A stretch of DNA of 53,500 nucleotides, from positions 1-53,500 of the forward strand of contig JACVTC010000096.1 in the NCBI GenBank assembly GCA_016946835.1. Reading direction: 5' to 3'. Source of the stretch: Neocallimastix lanati (nom. inval.) (taxonomy: Eukaryota > Neocallimastigomycota > Neocallimastigomycetes > Neocallimastigales > Neocallimastigaceae). Below, piece after piece: positions 26,771-50,795 of this stretch. Made by a program: the position numbers and the translations under genes. The notes beneath the pieces were generated by a model. That model did no database searches. It saw nothing but the letters and a program-made list of their open reading frames with translations, and was not told the DNA's origin. The stretch's first letter is position 1. Each line of letters starts with the position of its first letter.

Positions 26771-27329
26771 CTTCCTAATAGAAGCAGAAACTAATTTAAT
26801 TCTTCAGTTGTACGATCAACGCTGTTTGGATCTTCAAATACCTAACTTAGGAAAATTCATATGTATACCAAAATACTAAGGTTTCTGTACGTAGTTGGTA
26901 ATTGTAATATGATTTTAATAGTTGTATTAGGTTTTGTTAATTTTCCTTGTTTTGATGAAGTTTATTTGTTATTCTAAAGTTATAAATTTATTAACTTAAT
27001 AATAATTGTAATTATATAATCAAAAATTTTTTTTACTTTCATCTTCAAGTGTTTTTAGTTACTATTTAAATTAAAAAATATTTTTGTGTAATTATTTTTT
27101 TTAAGATAAACAAACGAGTAAATAGATTGAAAAAATAGTGAACACACTAATTAATTAATCAATTTCTATTTATTTTAGTGTCTAGGATGGGAGTAAGGGT
27201 ATGTATAGTAAATTGTAGTATACACTAAAAGGAAACGTCTAACTAGAGAAACAGATTACTCAAAGAGAAAAAATAAAATTTTAATTAAATAAATTTAGAA
27301 AAAATTAATTTCATAAAAATTAAAAATTT

Positions 27330-28600
27330 TTGTATAAAATGAGTTCTATAAATTTAAAGACTTAAAAAAGAACTCAAAGGTATTGAAATAATATCCAAAG
27401 ACAATTTGAATATTAAGACTTGGATGTCTTATTTATAGCTATGGATATAGCTCAAAAATATTGAAGACACTATGATTATATTTTGTGTTTGTGTCTTGAC
27501 TTCGATAGAAGAAATTATGAAAATCATCCAAGAATTAGTGGATGATAAAAAATGGAAAAATAAAATTGATGTTGAAAGGGATGATGAAGAAAATGGTGAT
27601 GATGATGAAGAAGAAGAAGATAATGATGGTGGAGTAAGAAACACTTTTCTTGTAAAAGTTTATCTTTTCTTTAGTTGAATAAAAAAAGTCTTAGAAGGCT
27701 TTTATGGGATGAGAGAAGACCAAAACAAGTTCCAAGAATTAAGAGGAATAAAAAAGTAAAGGATATTAGTGTTAGATATAAATTTTTATATTTAAAATGA
27801 TGTAAAAAGAAAAGATATCAAATATGTGTCTTAGATTATGTGGACTCCATTAAAAACAAGGTTGAAGCAACATATAGCAATATTTGATGGCATTCCTCAA
27901 TCAGAAGTTTATTATATTGCTAAAAAAGAAGATAGATTAAATTACATGGGTAATAATCAATGAAGACACTCATCTACCCTTTCACTTCATGTGAGTTCAT
28001 CTTCTCTTAATACTTGCAATAAAAAATAATTTAATTACAAAGGTTACAATTTTAATTACAAAAGATACATTTAAATGTAATGAAGATAATAATATAAGGA
28101 AATATAAAGAAAAATGAAAAATTTAGCAATAAAAATTTTTTATTTTTGTATAGAACCTGGTTATAATCAAAACTAATATCCAAAATTGAAGGCAGTTGTT
28201 GATAAAAATAAAAATAAAATAAGAAATTATAAACATTTTATAAACATTTAAACTGAATCAAGGGATAAGAAACTCTCCCATAGTTAATACAGTAACTTCA
28301 ATTAAGCTTCAAAAAGATAGTAAAGAATCTCGTCTTTCTAATTCCTTAATGTTGAAGAATCTCTTACTAATGAAATTTGAATAATGAAAATGAAAATGAA
28401 AATAACTATTTAATAGGAGCAACAAAACATAAAATTAATAATTTTGAGAAAGGCAATGAAGAGAAACGAGTTCATAAATCACTAAGGAATGATCATAAAT
28501 TTACAATTACTTTTGCATTATAAAAGAAGAAAGAACAAGAATTAGAGAAAAATAATATTAGTAATTGTGACAAGTTGGTTACACAACAATGCTGATAAAT
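27330..28600 (+). pseudogene. Decayed gag/pol relic of the E2 family
   Basis: Translated plus-strand pieces match E2 Gag in order: KKELKGIE, KDNLNIKTW, IIQELVDDKKWKNK, an acidic DDEENGDDDEEEEDNDGG run, and a CVLDYVDS-like segment. Near 28450-28570 a piece (EKRVHKSLRND... KKKEQELEKN) aligns with the N-terminus of E2 Pol. Many stops and frameshifts. The reading frame at 27472-27678 is part of this relic, not a gene. E2-type elements have therefore been in this lineage for a long time. Confidence 0.7.
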
Positions 28601-29780
28601 AATAACTATAATTATGTTTATTTATTAAAATTAATATATATATATTATAATTATTATTTTATTATTATTACTAATTAGATATCGTTGTTACACCAATTTT
28701 AGAATATAAAAATAATAATTTTAAAAAATATTTTTATCTCTCTCTTTTGAATAAATAAAATTTTTAATAATATTAAATGAAGGAATAATTAAAATAAATA
28801 TTATATACTTATAGAGTATAATCAAATTTTTTATATAAAATTTAATAATAAATAAATCTATTTATAACCAAGATTTATTAGTGTTGTTAAGGAATGAACA
28901 AATAATGTTATTTTTATTATTTTTCATAAAAATAACTTAACCACTAAAATTAAATTATTTATTTCCTTACTTGGAGAAATTTCTTATGTTCTATTACTGC
29001 CAAATTATTACTAATATTAAATTTATTATTATTAATATAAATTCTTTATTAATATCAATACTTTATTATTAAAAAATAATACTATATTATTAATATCAAT
29101 ATTATTATCAATATCTAGTTTTATTAATATGATTTATTCTATCAATATTTTATTATTAAAGAAAATTTTATTTTACAAGTATTACTAATATAGATTATTT
29201 ATTATTAATAAAATTAATATAATTAATAATGATTTAAAAATATTTTACTTAAATCCATGATCCTTGTCATTAAAATTAGTAATACTTCCTTCCAAAATAC
29301 ACCCTATTTATAATAAGATTAATAATAGATAATAATCTAAAATACTTTTATTTAAAAATAGTATAAAATTAAATAATACTCTATTACTAATAGTTCTGTA
29401 AAAGTAATAAAATTATTTTTAAAATATATTATCACTACAATTAATAATAAATAGTTTAGAATTTAATAATATATAATAATTATTTATTATAATAGAATAG
29501 ATTATGAATTTATAATTTAAATACAATTCAAACTAAAATTCTAATATATTCTAAAGAAATGGCTTGACCATTTCTATCGATAAAAAAAAAATATAAATAG
29601 ATGAGAAAATTGTATTTTGAAAAAAAGAAATAAGCTTAAAGATATAATCTTATTAAAAAAATTAAATTATCTTTAGTTTTAATTGAATAATTTTTATTAA
29701 ATAAATAAATAAAATATTTTAAAAAGATATATTTTAATTTTTAATTTTTTTTTATTTTAGTATTTACTTCTATATTTATT
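28601..29780. other. AT-rich region without recognisable gene
   Basis: More than 85% A+T by eye, with many TTATTAATA strings. I see no coding relic or structural RNA here. Confidence 0.5.
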
Positions 29781-29788
29781 ATTAATCT

Positions 29789-29830
29789 GTCCCGAACCTC
29801 AACAGTGTTGATACGGGGTGTCACTAAATA
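29789..29830. repeat. Two LTR-like ends side by side
   Basis: A GC-richer island reads TGTCCCGAACCTCAACA, one G, then TGTTGATACGGGGTGTCA. The first has the form of an LTR end and the second of an LTR start, and they are partly inverted to each other. No internal coding region or partner LTR was found. Confidence 0.4.
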
Positions 29831-29849
29831 CCTTGTATTTCCTATTAAT

Positions 29850-30070
29850 TTCTTTTATTAATATTAAATATAATAAAAATTATTATTAAATCTTATTATT
29901 AAAATCTTTTATTAATATTATATAATAAATATTATTATTAAATATTCTTATAAAATCTTTTATTAATATCAAATATAATAAAAATTATTATTAAATATTC
30001 TAATAAAAATCTTTTATTAATATTAAATATAATAAAAATTATTACTAAATATTCTTATTAAAAATTATAT
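29850..30070. repeat. Degenerate tandem repeat, unit about 60 bp
   Basis: A unit containing CTTTTATTAATAT, AATATAATAAAAATT and ATTATTAAATATTC recurs about four times with small changes. Confidence 0.7.
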
Positions 30071-31110
30071 ATAATTTAAATCATTACTAATTCTTATTTT
30101 TATATTAAGTATAATAAAAACCTATTTCAATAAATATTTGATATAAAATACAAAATTATAAGTTTCTGTATAATATTTTCTAAACCTTTGAAATAAACTA
30201 AAAATAAAACAAAAATCAAAAATAAATTAAATCTTTATTAAAATAAAAATGAACTAAAATACAGAAAATATCAACTCTGTATAATTCTTTAATACTTTAT
30301 AACCTTTTCTTTACTGAATTATATTTTATCTTTTAAAAATTTTAAAATAAAGTATTTTATTATACAATTTTGAATTATTATTACTACAGTTTGTTATAAT
30401 AATAATTCTTAATTTCTCAATGAGAACTCAAAAGTTTCTATTTATACTTTTAAATTTTAATAAATTTGTTTCTAATCTTAGCAAACCAATTGTTTACGAA
30501 AAGATTAGAAGAAAACCCTAAACAAGGATTCGAACGATAATCTATATATATCGGTCATCGAATATTTTAAGTAAAACCGATTGGTAAAATCGGGAAAAAC
30601 CTTAAAATACCGATTGTCTAATATTAAATACAATAGAAATAGATAAAATAAAAGAAAATATAATAAAAATGATTAAAAATGAATTATTTAAATATTATTG
30701 GTTGCTAATTAAATAAAAATAACGAATTCATAAAAATAAAATCAATCTTTTACAAAAATTATTAAAACAGGATTAATTTTAAATTAATATTAATAGAATG
30801 ACAATATCATATGTTAAAATTAAATTAATAAATAAATAAATTACTATATAATCAATGGATGTAATAATTTTTATTAAATAAATTCTTATAATTATATTAT
30901 GTAACAAATCACAGAAATAAATAATATTTTAGTGTTTAATACTTATAATTTATAGCTAAGTTCGCGAGTTCGAATCCGAACATTTACCTTAAAAATTTTT
31001 ATTATTTTTATTTATTTAATATTATTAAAATATTTTAGTTTATAATTATTTGATTGGTTTAAATTATAAAAATTTAATTCATAAAAATTTAATTAATTTA
31101 TTTAATTTTA
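30071..31110. other. AT-rich region, possible LTR and tRNA fragments
   Basis: No gene. Near 30960-30990 the string CGCGAGTTCGAATCCGAAC resembles a tRNA T arm without a foldable cloverleaf around it. 30480-30620 is slightly GC-richer but has no open frame. Confidence 0.35.
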
Positions 31111-31330
31111 TCTTGCAAATCAGCGGTGCTCATGTTAAAGTCTCTAAGAAGAATAGATAGATGATTAAATGATTAGTGTGATTCTGAAGCAATGTGAAAA
31201 CTTCAGAGAATGCATATCGGACTTGTAATGAGTGTTTTTTAGTGGAAATATAGACATTACCTACAGAACACAATAGATTCATTATAATGATAATATGTAG
31301 AAACTATATGATATTATTAATTATACAACC
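31111..31330 (-). pseudogene. LINE endonuclease-domain relic
   Basis: On the minus strand, combined frames read NVYISTKKHSLQVRYAF, EVFTLLQNHTNHL and LLRDFNMSTADLQDK. The last matches the GDFN motif region of the APE-type endonuclease of non-LTR retrotransposons. Stops and a frameshift interrupt it. It ends near 31110 and belongs to a different copy from the LINE that starts at 31426. Confidence 0.55.
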
Positions 31331-31425
31331 CCAATGTTACTACATATCCACCAAGAAAGAAGTTATATATTATGTACAGCGTCTCATATATATTTACACA
31401 CACTCATTATTCAGAAAATTACTTA

Positions 31426-34400
31426 TTTTTTTTTTTAGGCTAGAGAATAACTTTATAATAATAATAATAATAAAATTACATGATTTAAATGAAAAAATAA
31501 AAAATAAAATACATGAAATGAAAATATTATATATTATATAATTATAAAAGTGCGTTAGAAGCAATAGCCTCTAACTTTTCCCATTCATCGATAATAACAC
31601 CACGTCCATTATTGCGAGTAATAATTTCAGTATTAGTGTTATCAATCGAATCTGTATCTGGAGGTGAAAATCCATGCCTTATCATTTCGACATCGACGCT
31701 CTTAGCAACGGTAGATTCAATAGATTCAACGGTATACCATTTCTATAAGATCAACAAATTAATGGTATTACGTTTGTTAGAAACTCCGCAGTCCCCACAA
31801 AATACGGAACAGTTGACGAAGTTGAACTTTGTTTAAAAATATTGTCAACTAATTGTCTTTGTTCCCTATCATTAACTTTAATTTTTGAATATATTGAACG
31901 CCCACCAAGAAGTGCACTCAATATATAATAATAAATATTATTATCATAATCCTTTTCTGAATCTAAAGAAATATCCAAGGATTTTTGTTCAATTATCATT
32001 GCAAACTTCAAAAAGAGATCATCTAGAAAAGGTAAAGATTTATTTCTGTAATTTTCCAATTCTTTACAGGCAAAGATCCAGTGAGAAAAGCTAGGTACAC
32101 TAACACCACAACAAGGGCAACATTTAGGGCAATCTTCTGAGACCATTTTTCTTTTAATGGAAATACTAATGTCAAATTTAAAACCACACCTAATTCGAGA
32201 AATCCAAAAGAATCCCAACTGATACTTAGGATATTGAAATGTTAAGTTTCTGATTTCTGAAATAAATCCAAAATCATTCTCCTTGTAAATAATTGCTTTT
32301 TTGGCTTTTGAGGGTTTGAAGACATCTCTTTCCCAATAAAACTTTTTTATATCACTTGTTTTTTTTACCATTTAATTTCTTATCCAGAGTTCTTGATTCT
32401 TTAGACCATGAGTAATGTGACATAGTAGGAATATTATTAGTGAGATGATTAATAATACATGATGAGTTTTTCCATTTTCTAAAGCATCGTAATTGAGATA
32501 TTGTACAGGTAGCTGAAAGAGGAGGTATTCTCAATTCACGAGTAATATCATAGAGACTAACAGAAGAATTGCGAGATTTAAATCCGTAACTCCAATAAAG
32601 TCCTCTATTAATAATTTTTTGAGCTTTAGAACATCTGCTCTTATTTGAACCAAAGAGAGGAACATAATATATAACAAGACTAAGAATAAACGAAATTAAA
32701 ACATATTTCTTCAATGGGAGAGGAACAGATTTATTAATAAGAAATCGAAAGTACAAATTTAACTTGCCATTTAAATTACTGTTTAATTTGGATTGTATAG
32801 GTTTCAGTGATAAAGATTCATCAAAAGGAATACCAAGATAGGTATAGTTGTCAGTTTTAGGTAGTTTTTTACTACCAATAAAGAAAGATGGATCTTCATA
32901 AATTATCGGTTTAACAAAGTTAATTGGTTTTACAACAAGAGTAGCACACTTATTAATTCCAAAAGACATTTCATTTTCAATAGCCCATTCATGAACTTTA
33001 TTCAAAATTTTCTTAAGAGCTTGTTTAGATGGAGCAACTAAAACAATATCATACGCAAAAAGTCCACCACAACAATATTGAGAATCTAAATATACACCAT
33101 ACTTATCACAATTATCCAGTATATCATTAATGAACAAATTGAATAAAATAGGAGATAGAGGGCATCCTTGTCTAACACCACGATTAATCGAAAATTCTTC
33201 TGAGAGATTACCATTAAAAAAAAGCACGAGCTTTAGAGGATAGATAAAGATTCTTTAAAAACAGATGACATTTATCTCTAATTCCTAAGTTATATAATTT
33301 GGTCAAAATATTAAAGATAGGAACTGAATCATAGGCTTTTTTAAGATCGAGAAAAGAAAGATAAGTAAAATTTCCTTTAAATTTTCTTCTTTGATATATC
33401 TCTCTAATTGAAATATACAAACTTATGCATTCTTCTTTATTTCTAAATCCAAATTGTTCAGGTCTAACAAAATTATGTTCAAGGGCATATTTAGCAACAA
33501 TTTTTGAAATAATTTTTAAGCCATCATTAATAAGAGAAATACCACGATAATTATTACAATCTGAAAGATCTCCTTTTTTGGAATTGATATTATAGAAGCC
33601 GAATTCCACTCTTCAGGGAAATCACCATCCCAGATTTTGTTAAATAATGAAAATAAACATTTAGCACACTTAGAGTAGTGATCGTCTGAAGAATCATCTT
33701 GATTATCGGATAAATCAGATTTACTAAAGAAGGCTTTAAAAAATTCAATCGGAATACCATCTGGTCCAGGAGCTTTATTATTTTTCATTTCAAGCACAGT
33801 GTTTTGAATTTCTTCCATAGTAATAGAATCATTAATATCCCAAGTAAGATTATTATTAGGATTAGTTCCAAATAAACTTACCCAGTATTCATTATCCAAA
33901 CTGTGTTCAGTAACATCAGAAGCTAGTTCACTGTAATGTTCAGCAAATCGATTTAACTGATCCGACTGAAAGAATAAAAAGTTACCCTGCTTGTCCTTTA
34001 AAACACTTGACGAAATAGAATTAGAGTACGTAGGGTGGGATAGCTTCTTTTAATTTTAACCAAGCACTCCTAGCATTTTTATTACGAAAATCATTACATG
34101 CAGATTCTATTGCCTGATGAAATTTTTTGATTTAATAGAAAACTTAATTGACCTGACTTTACCACATATATTTTTATACTCACGAAGCAAATTTAAAAAT
34201 TCATCAAGGTTTTCAAGATTAGAACCTAAAGAAAAATTTTTGATTTCATTAAATGCAACATGCTTTTCATGAGAAAGTTTCTTGATATAATAAGGGCAGT
34301 GGAAAGCTGAGCCTTTAAGATCACAAGGAACTCTAGCATGAACTTTATCACCAACTTTATTAGCTGTTTCTATAAATTTATTGACCATTTCATTAGAACT

Positions 34401-34709
34401 TAATTCTTTATTATCATCAAATTCATTTAGAAGAATTGAGAAGTAGTTACTTGAGAATATTTCATTATGCTTTTCATTACACATGCGTTGGGACCACTTG
34501 AATCTTCTAGAAGGAGTAGGAGCACGAAAACCTTCTGAGTCATCTTTCTTACAGGAAAGGATAAGAGGGAAGTGGTCAGATATATCATTGAATGTACTAC
34601 AAACAGATACCTTATTAATGTATTCCTTCATATTACAATTAAATAAAACATGATCAATACAAGACGATCTACCATCCCGAGCCCATGTGAAATCGAGACC
34701 TGATAAGAA
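31426..34709 (-). pseudogene. LINE copy A (APE-type non-LTR retrotransposon), broken
   Basis: The minus strand runs from the last third of the endonuclease (DFTWARDGRSSC, SDHFPLIL) through RT to the tail. RT pieces are NNKAPGPDGIPIEFF, RPEQFGFRN, LDLKKAYDSVP, GVRQGCPLSPILFNLF and a C-terminal CPKCCPCCGVSVPSFSHWIF zinc motif. At least five frames are needed (breaks near 34040-34110, 33560, 33220, 32360 and 31755). The catalytic FADD is FAYD (33052-33063), a G-to-T change that removes a metal-binding Asp. The 3' end carries a short poly-A (poly-T 31426-31436 on plus). The 5' end is truncated inside the endonuclease. Dead copy. Confidence 0.88.
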
Positions 34710-34729
34710 GAGATCATCTAGAAAAGGTA

Positions 34730-34735
<6 letters not shown>

Positions 34736-34766
<31 letters not shown>

Positions 34767-35449
34767 CTAGGAATAAACTTTATTTAATAATATTTTTTTT
34801 TTAAAAAATACATGAAGTTTAAATACATGAAATTTTTTTTTTTATATTAATATTAAAAAACTACGTTATGAGATTCGAGGACGAAAAGGCCTCTAACTCT
34901 TCCCATTCATCGAAGATAACTCCATGTGGATGAAAATTATCATTCGAATCTGTATCAGAATTTCTTCTTTGCCTTATCGTTACGACGTCGACACTCTTGA
35001 CAACGGTAGGTCTAACACTATACAAATCGATCATGGTGTAAAAATCACCAATCACAATAGGCATAACGTTAGTAAGGAATTCCGCAAGCCCCACAAAATA
35101 TGAAATCGGGAAAGAAGACTCGTTCGAAGGTGATTGAAAAATATTATTAATATATCGCCTTCTTTCCCCCGAGCCGATCTTTAAGATTTCAAATACTGCA
35201 TTTCCGCCAAGAAGGAGACACAGCACGTAAAAATTGATATTATTATCAAAATCTTCCTCTTTATCATCAGGAATGTTCAATGATTTCTCATGAACAATAA
35301 GAGAAAAATTAATAAAAATTTCATCAACAAAGGGAATGAAATGTTGCCTAAATTCTTCAAATTTAGGACATAAAAGTATCCAGTGTGTAAAACTAGGTAT
35401 GCTGTTACTCTCACCACAAGGGCAGTATGTTGGGCAATTTTCTGATACT
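34736..35449 (-). mobile_element. LINE copy B, 5'-truncated, nested insertion
   Basis: This 714-bp copy has a long poly-A (poly-T from 34736), the signal AATAAA just before it, and the C-terminal part of the LINE protein. That includes a zinc motif (CPTYCPCGESNS, THWILLC) and the 139-residue open end from 34861 to 35280 (LLLGGNAVFEILKI, EFLTNVMPIVIG). It is flanked by a perfect 12-bp duplication AAGGTAAAGATT (34724-34735 and 35450-35461), the hallmark of target-primed insertion. The target was another LINE. This copy differs from A by several per cent or more, so the family has diverged members. Confidence 0.88.
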
Positions 35450-35545
35450 AAGGTAAAGATTCAATTCTGTAATTTTCTAATTCTATACAGGGAAAGATCC
35501 AGTGAAAAAAGCTAAATACACTAACACCACAACAGGGGCTTAAAA
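35450..35545 (-). pseudogene. LINE copy D fragment, right part
   Basis: Together with 34710-34735 it forms one short LINE fragment split by copy B. It matches the zinc-motif region of copy A (about 32005-32115): SPCCGVSV, HWIFPCIELENYR. It ends in an A-rich tract. Confidence 0.75.
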
Positions 35546-35622
35546 TAAAAAAAAAAAAAAAAAAAAAGTAAGGTAAACAACTTTTCAATATCCCAAATTT
35601 AAAGATGGAACGACTAAAGTAA

Positions 35623-35654
<32 letters not shown>

Positions 35655-36177
35655 AAAAATAAATAAATAAATAAATAAATAAAAATAAAAATAAAAAACA
35701 ATTTGCAATTTGATTTAGATTCATTTTTTTTAAGATTTATTCAAATACACTTATTTAATATATTCAAATAATCTTTTCAAAATATTTAAATTTTAATTAA
35801 TTTTATTTTATTTTATTTTATTTTATTACAATATCTTAATTTTTTTTTTTTTTGACTTTTAATATCGATAAATTTTATCGATAGCTTTTTTTTTTTTTTT
35901 TTTTTTTTACTTTTTTACAAATTTATTCATACAAATTTATTATTTGACATTAAAAATATTAAATTTTTCATTTTTATTTTATTATAAATTAAGTTTTTCT
36001 ATTTTCCATTTTATAATTTTGTTTAGACCAAAACAACAAAAAATAAAAAAAGGAATATTTATTTAATTAATAATATTAATATTACTATAAAAATTAATTA
36101 TATTTAATAATAAACTTCATTATAAATTATATTTTTAATATCATATTTATTTATTTAAAATTATTTTTATTATATAT
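35546..36177. other. AT-rich spacer downstream of polyubiquitin
   Basis: No gene is seen. Contains poly-A/poly-T tracts, TTTTA repeats and, near 35865-35887, ATCGATAAATTTTATCGAT, a short palindrome. Confidence 0.5.
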
Positions 36178-37569
<1,392 letters not shown>

Positions 37570-37814
37570 CTATAAATATTAATATAAAATATAATGTGTA
37601 TTCTAAAAATAAATATATGATAATTTGATATATTTATATAGCAATATAATATTGTTTTATATAGTAATATATTATATTTTTATTGTTTATTGGAATAAAA
37701 TAATTATTTTGTTTGGTTTTTTCTATATTTCACTTTATATATTAAAATTATTATTTTAATTTCAAATGGTTTTTATTTGCTTTTAATAAGATATTAATAA
37801 TTTATAAAATAATA

Positions 37815-37877
37815 GTTTTTTTTTTTTTTTTTGGTTTTTTTTTTTTTTGGTTTTTTTTTTTTTGGTTTTTTTTTTTT
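37815..37877. repeat. T-tract/GG minisatellite
   Basis: Runs of about 12-18 T are separated by GG three times, then end. It lies about 270 bp upstream of the polyubiquitin start. Confidence 0.85.
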
Positions 37878-38241
37878 ATGATTTATTTACAAAATTACTT
37901 TTTGACTATTTGAAATTATAAATTAATATTTATAACTTTTTTTTAATAAAATAATTATTTATTTTTTAAAAAGGGTATTTATTTATTGACTTTAGTGTGA
38001 AAAAAATTTCACTTTTTTATTTGTTATTAGTAAATATAAAGTTTATTTTAATAATTATTGAATAAAAAAAAAATAAAAAATAGTGAGAAGAAAAGAGAAA
38101 AAATGCTATTTTTATAGTAAAAAAAAAAAAATTCAAAATAGTTTAAAAATGGCTGAAAATAAAATTTCTTTCCATTTTTTATTATGGAAAATTAATTTCA
38201 ATTCTTTTCAAAATAATTTTACCTTAAATTTAATTATTATT

Positions 38242-38366
<125 letters not shown>

Positions 38367-38744
38367 TATTCAATTATTAATTTAAAAAAAAAAGTAAAAA
38401 TTAAAATAAATTATTCTTTATTAATAATTTTAAATTGATGAATATAAAAGTTATATTAAATTTGTGTATTAGTAATTATTTAATATTTTATCATTATTTT
38501 ATGTTTTGTATTAGTAATAGATTTATAAAATATATTTTCACTTGATGTATTAATAAGTAATAAGCCATAATATTAGTAATTACCTAATCACGAATTTTCC
38601 ACAATATTCTTTTATGTTCTATACAGAATATCCATATTCTACATAGATTTATATAAATAAATCATATTTTTATTTTTTATTTTGTATAACTTTTGTTTAT
38701 TTTAATAAATAATTAACTTTAAAAATGATAAAAATATTTATTTA

Positions 38745-38900
38745 AATTATTATTTATTTATTTATTTAAATTATTATTTATTTATTTATTTAAATTATTA
38801 TTTATTTATTTAAATTATTATTTATTTATTTAAATTATTATTTATTTATTTATTTAAATTATTATTATTTATTTAATTGTTTATTTATTTATTTAATTGT

Positions 38901-38932
<32 letters not shown>

Positions 38933-38936
38933 TTGT

Positions 38937-39011
<75 letters not shown>

Positions 39012-39013
39012 TT
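38745..39013. repeat. Second TTTA array with higher-order spacing
   Basis: The left half alternates short TTTA runs with AAATTATTA spacers; the right half (from 38876) has TTTA runs broken twice by AATTG and then about 19 pure units. Confidence 0.9.
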
Positions 39014-40070
39014 AAACAATTTTATTCCATTACTTACTAAAATTTTATTCGTCGCCATTTAAGGCAGAGATGGTGGTAAAATAAAAAAAATAATAAATAA
39101 TAAATGAATGAATATATAATAATTATTGAATAAATAATGTTGTTTAATTCAAACGTTATTTATTAATAAATTTATTAAAAATTATAAATTACTATATGAG
39201 AATAATATTATATATAATATATCTTGATTATAAAAATTAGTATAATAATAATATTAATATTAAATAATTACTAATAAAACACTAATTATTACTATTGCTA
39301 CTATTATTATTATTATTATATTATTATTATATTATTATTATTATTATTAAATAAATATTTTTTCAACCTTACTTGTTTTCTTTTTAATATTTCTTGCCTC
39401 TTTTTCTGGTTCTTCTAGGAAGATACCACTTTTTTAATTTCATTTCTGATTCACCAGAATTAAAATAAAAAAAATTAAAATAAAATAAAATAAAAAAAAT
39501 AAAAATAAAAATAAACTTAATTTGAATATATTTGATTATATATTTTTCTATATATTATCATTTTATATTTAATTTATTATATCTATATATTGAATTACAT
39601 ATGAAATTAAATAATATGTTTATTTTAAATATATTAGAATGTATTAGAATATGAATTAATTTGAAAGTTTGAAAATAAAATTTTTAAATAAAATTTCTAT
39701 TTTTATATTTATATATTTATATTATTTAGTATTAATAATATATGAAATAATTAAATATTTATATATTATATAATATATATCCATTATACTATAATACATT
39801 GTCAATTTCAAATGAAGGAAAACAAAAATTAAAAAAAAAATAATCATCACCAAATAAGGCAATATTTAATTATAATGAAATTTTAAAAAAATAAAAATAA
39901 AAATAAAAATATAATAAAATAATTTTTAATAATAAAAATAAAATAATAAAAATAAAATAATAAAAATAAAATAAAATAAAAAAGTTCACTTTTAATTAAA
40001 AAGGTTAAGGAAAAAAAGAAAAAAAGTTAAAAAAGAACATTTATATAGTAGTAAAACTTTAACAAAAATG

Positions 40071-40118
40071 TAAATTATAACTGAAAATTTTTTTTTAAAA
40101 ATTTTCAGTTATAATTTA
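40071..40118. repeat. Perfect 22-bp inverted repeat with 4-nt loop
   Basis: The arms 40071-40092 and 40097-40118 are exact reverse complements around TTTT, with CTGAAAATTT and its partner AAATTTTCAG near the loop. Isolated in AT-rich DNA. Confidence 0.85.
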
Positions 40119-41736
40119 AAAAAAAAATTAACTTTAAACTTAAATTATTAAAGTTTCATTAAGTATAGTCAAATAAAATATAAAAAAATTTATTTATTAA
40201 TTTTTATATATTATTTAATATCATAAATTATTACTATTAATTATTAATATTTATATATAAAGAAATACAAATTTATTTACGTATTTAATTATTATTATTA
40301 TATTGATATTATCTCTTATTATAATTAAACAAAATAAATTTAACAATTCTAATTAAAATATATATATATATATAATTTTTAAATAATATATAAAAAATAA
40401 AATCTTTGATGATTAACAATAGATAATAATGATAATAAATCTTTTTTATTATTTATTGTTATAAATAGAACTCTTATTTTTTTTTCTGGAGATATTGAAA
40501 TTAACTTTTCTACTAGATACATTAATGTTTTATTAATATTTTTGTATTATATTCCATTTTATTATCCCTTATTGATTAACTTTTTTATTTTTAAAAAAAG
40601 AAAAAAAATCTTAAATCTCTAGATATTATCAATGCTAAATAGTTAAAAATTTTTTGGAATTATAAAGATACTTTATTTGTATTAATATATTATTAAAAAA
40701 AAAAAAAAAATTATATATATATAATATATATTTTAATTTTATATATATATTATAAAAATAAATGAGAAATAAAAACTTTTTTTTTCATTTAAATAAAATT
40801 ATTATTATTTTTTTTTTTTTTTTTTTTTTTTTTGTATTACTACTCAAAATTATGGATATAGTTTTTTAGGTTAATGATTTATGGTCATGACTTTAATATA
40901 AATCTTTTTTTTTTATCTATATAATCTATTTGATAAATAGAAGCGGCTTAAAAATATAAATATATCAATATATAATAAAATAAACTTATATATTTAATAC
41001 TGTATTATAATCTTAATGCCTTTTAAGTGTTAATTTCATCTTATTTTTTTTTTTTACTTTATGCAAAATCTTTTCATTAATTAAGGTAATAGAATATCGA
41101 GAGATTTGCATTTCTTTAATAATTAAAATTTTAATTATAATAATTTTATTTAATACTAATATGTTTAATTTATAGTATATAAAATATTTTATATTTAAAA
41201 AATAAAATCAATTATCAGTAATAAATAACTAATAATTAATAACTAAAAACTAATAACTAATTACTATATATATATATTTTTTTTTATTAAAAAAATATAT
41301 ATATTAAACAAATAATTACTTAACATATTTAGAAGTTTAGAAGATATAATAATATAATAATAATAAAAAAAGATTTATAATTTTATAAAAATATATGATG
41401 AGTAGTTTAGTTTTTTTATTTAATGAAATAATTCAATATTTTTTTTTCTATTTGATATAAAAAAATATCATTAATTAGAATTATATTCATATTTCAATTT
41501 TTTTTTTTATTATTGTTTATTTTTCATTTTTCATTTTTTATTTTTTAATTTTTTTTTTTCTTATTTATATATTTATTTATTTTAATAATTTATAGTATAC
41601 TTTATTAAATTTATCAATAAAATTATTGATTGTATTTTAAAAAACAATCTACAAATAATTTATAATAAATATATTATATTATATATTAATCAAATATAAT
41701 TATTATTTTATTTTATTTTTTTTTTTTAATTCTTGA

Positions 41737-50795
<9,059 letters not shown>

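Noticed and set aside
27472-27678. 68-residue acidic frame on the plus strand
   Set aside because: It is one open piece of a decayed E2-family gag, with matching gag segments in other frames on both sides.
30955-30990. Possible tRNA from the T-arm-like CGAGTTCGAATCC
   Set aside because: No pairing acceptor, D or anticodon arm can be drawn around it.
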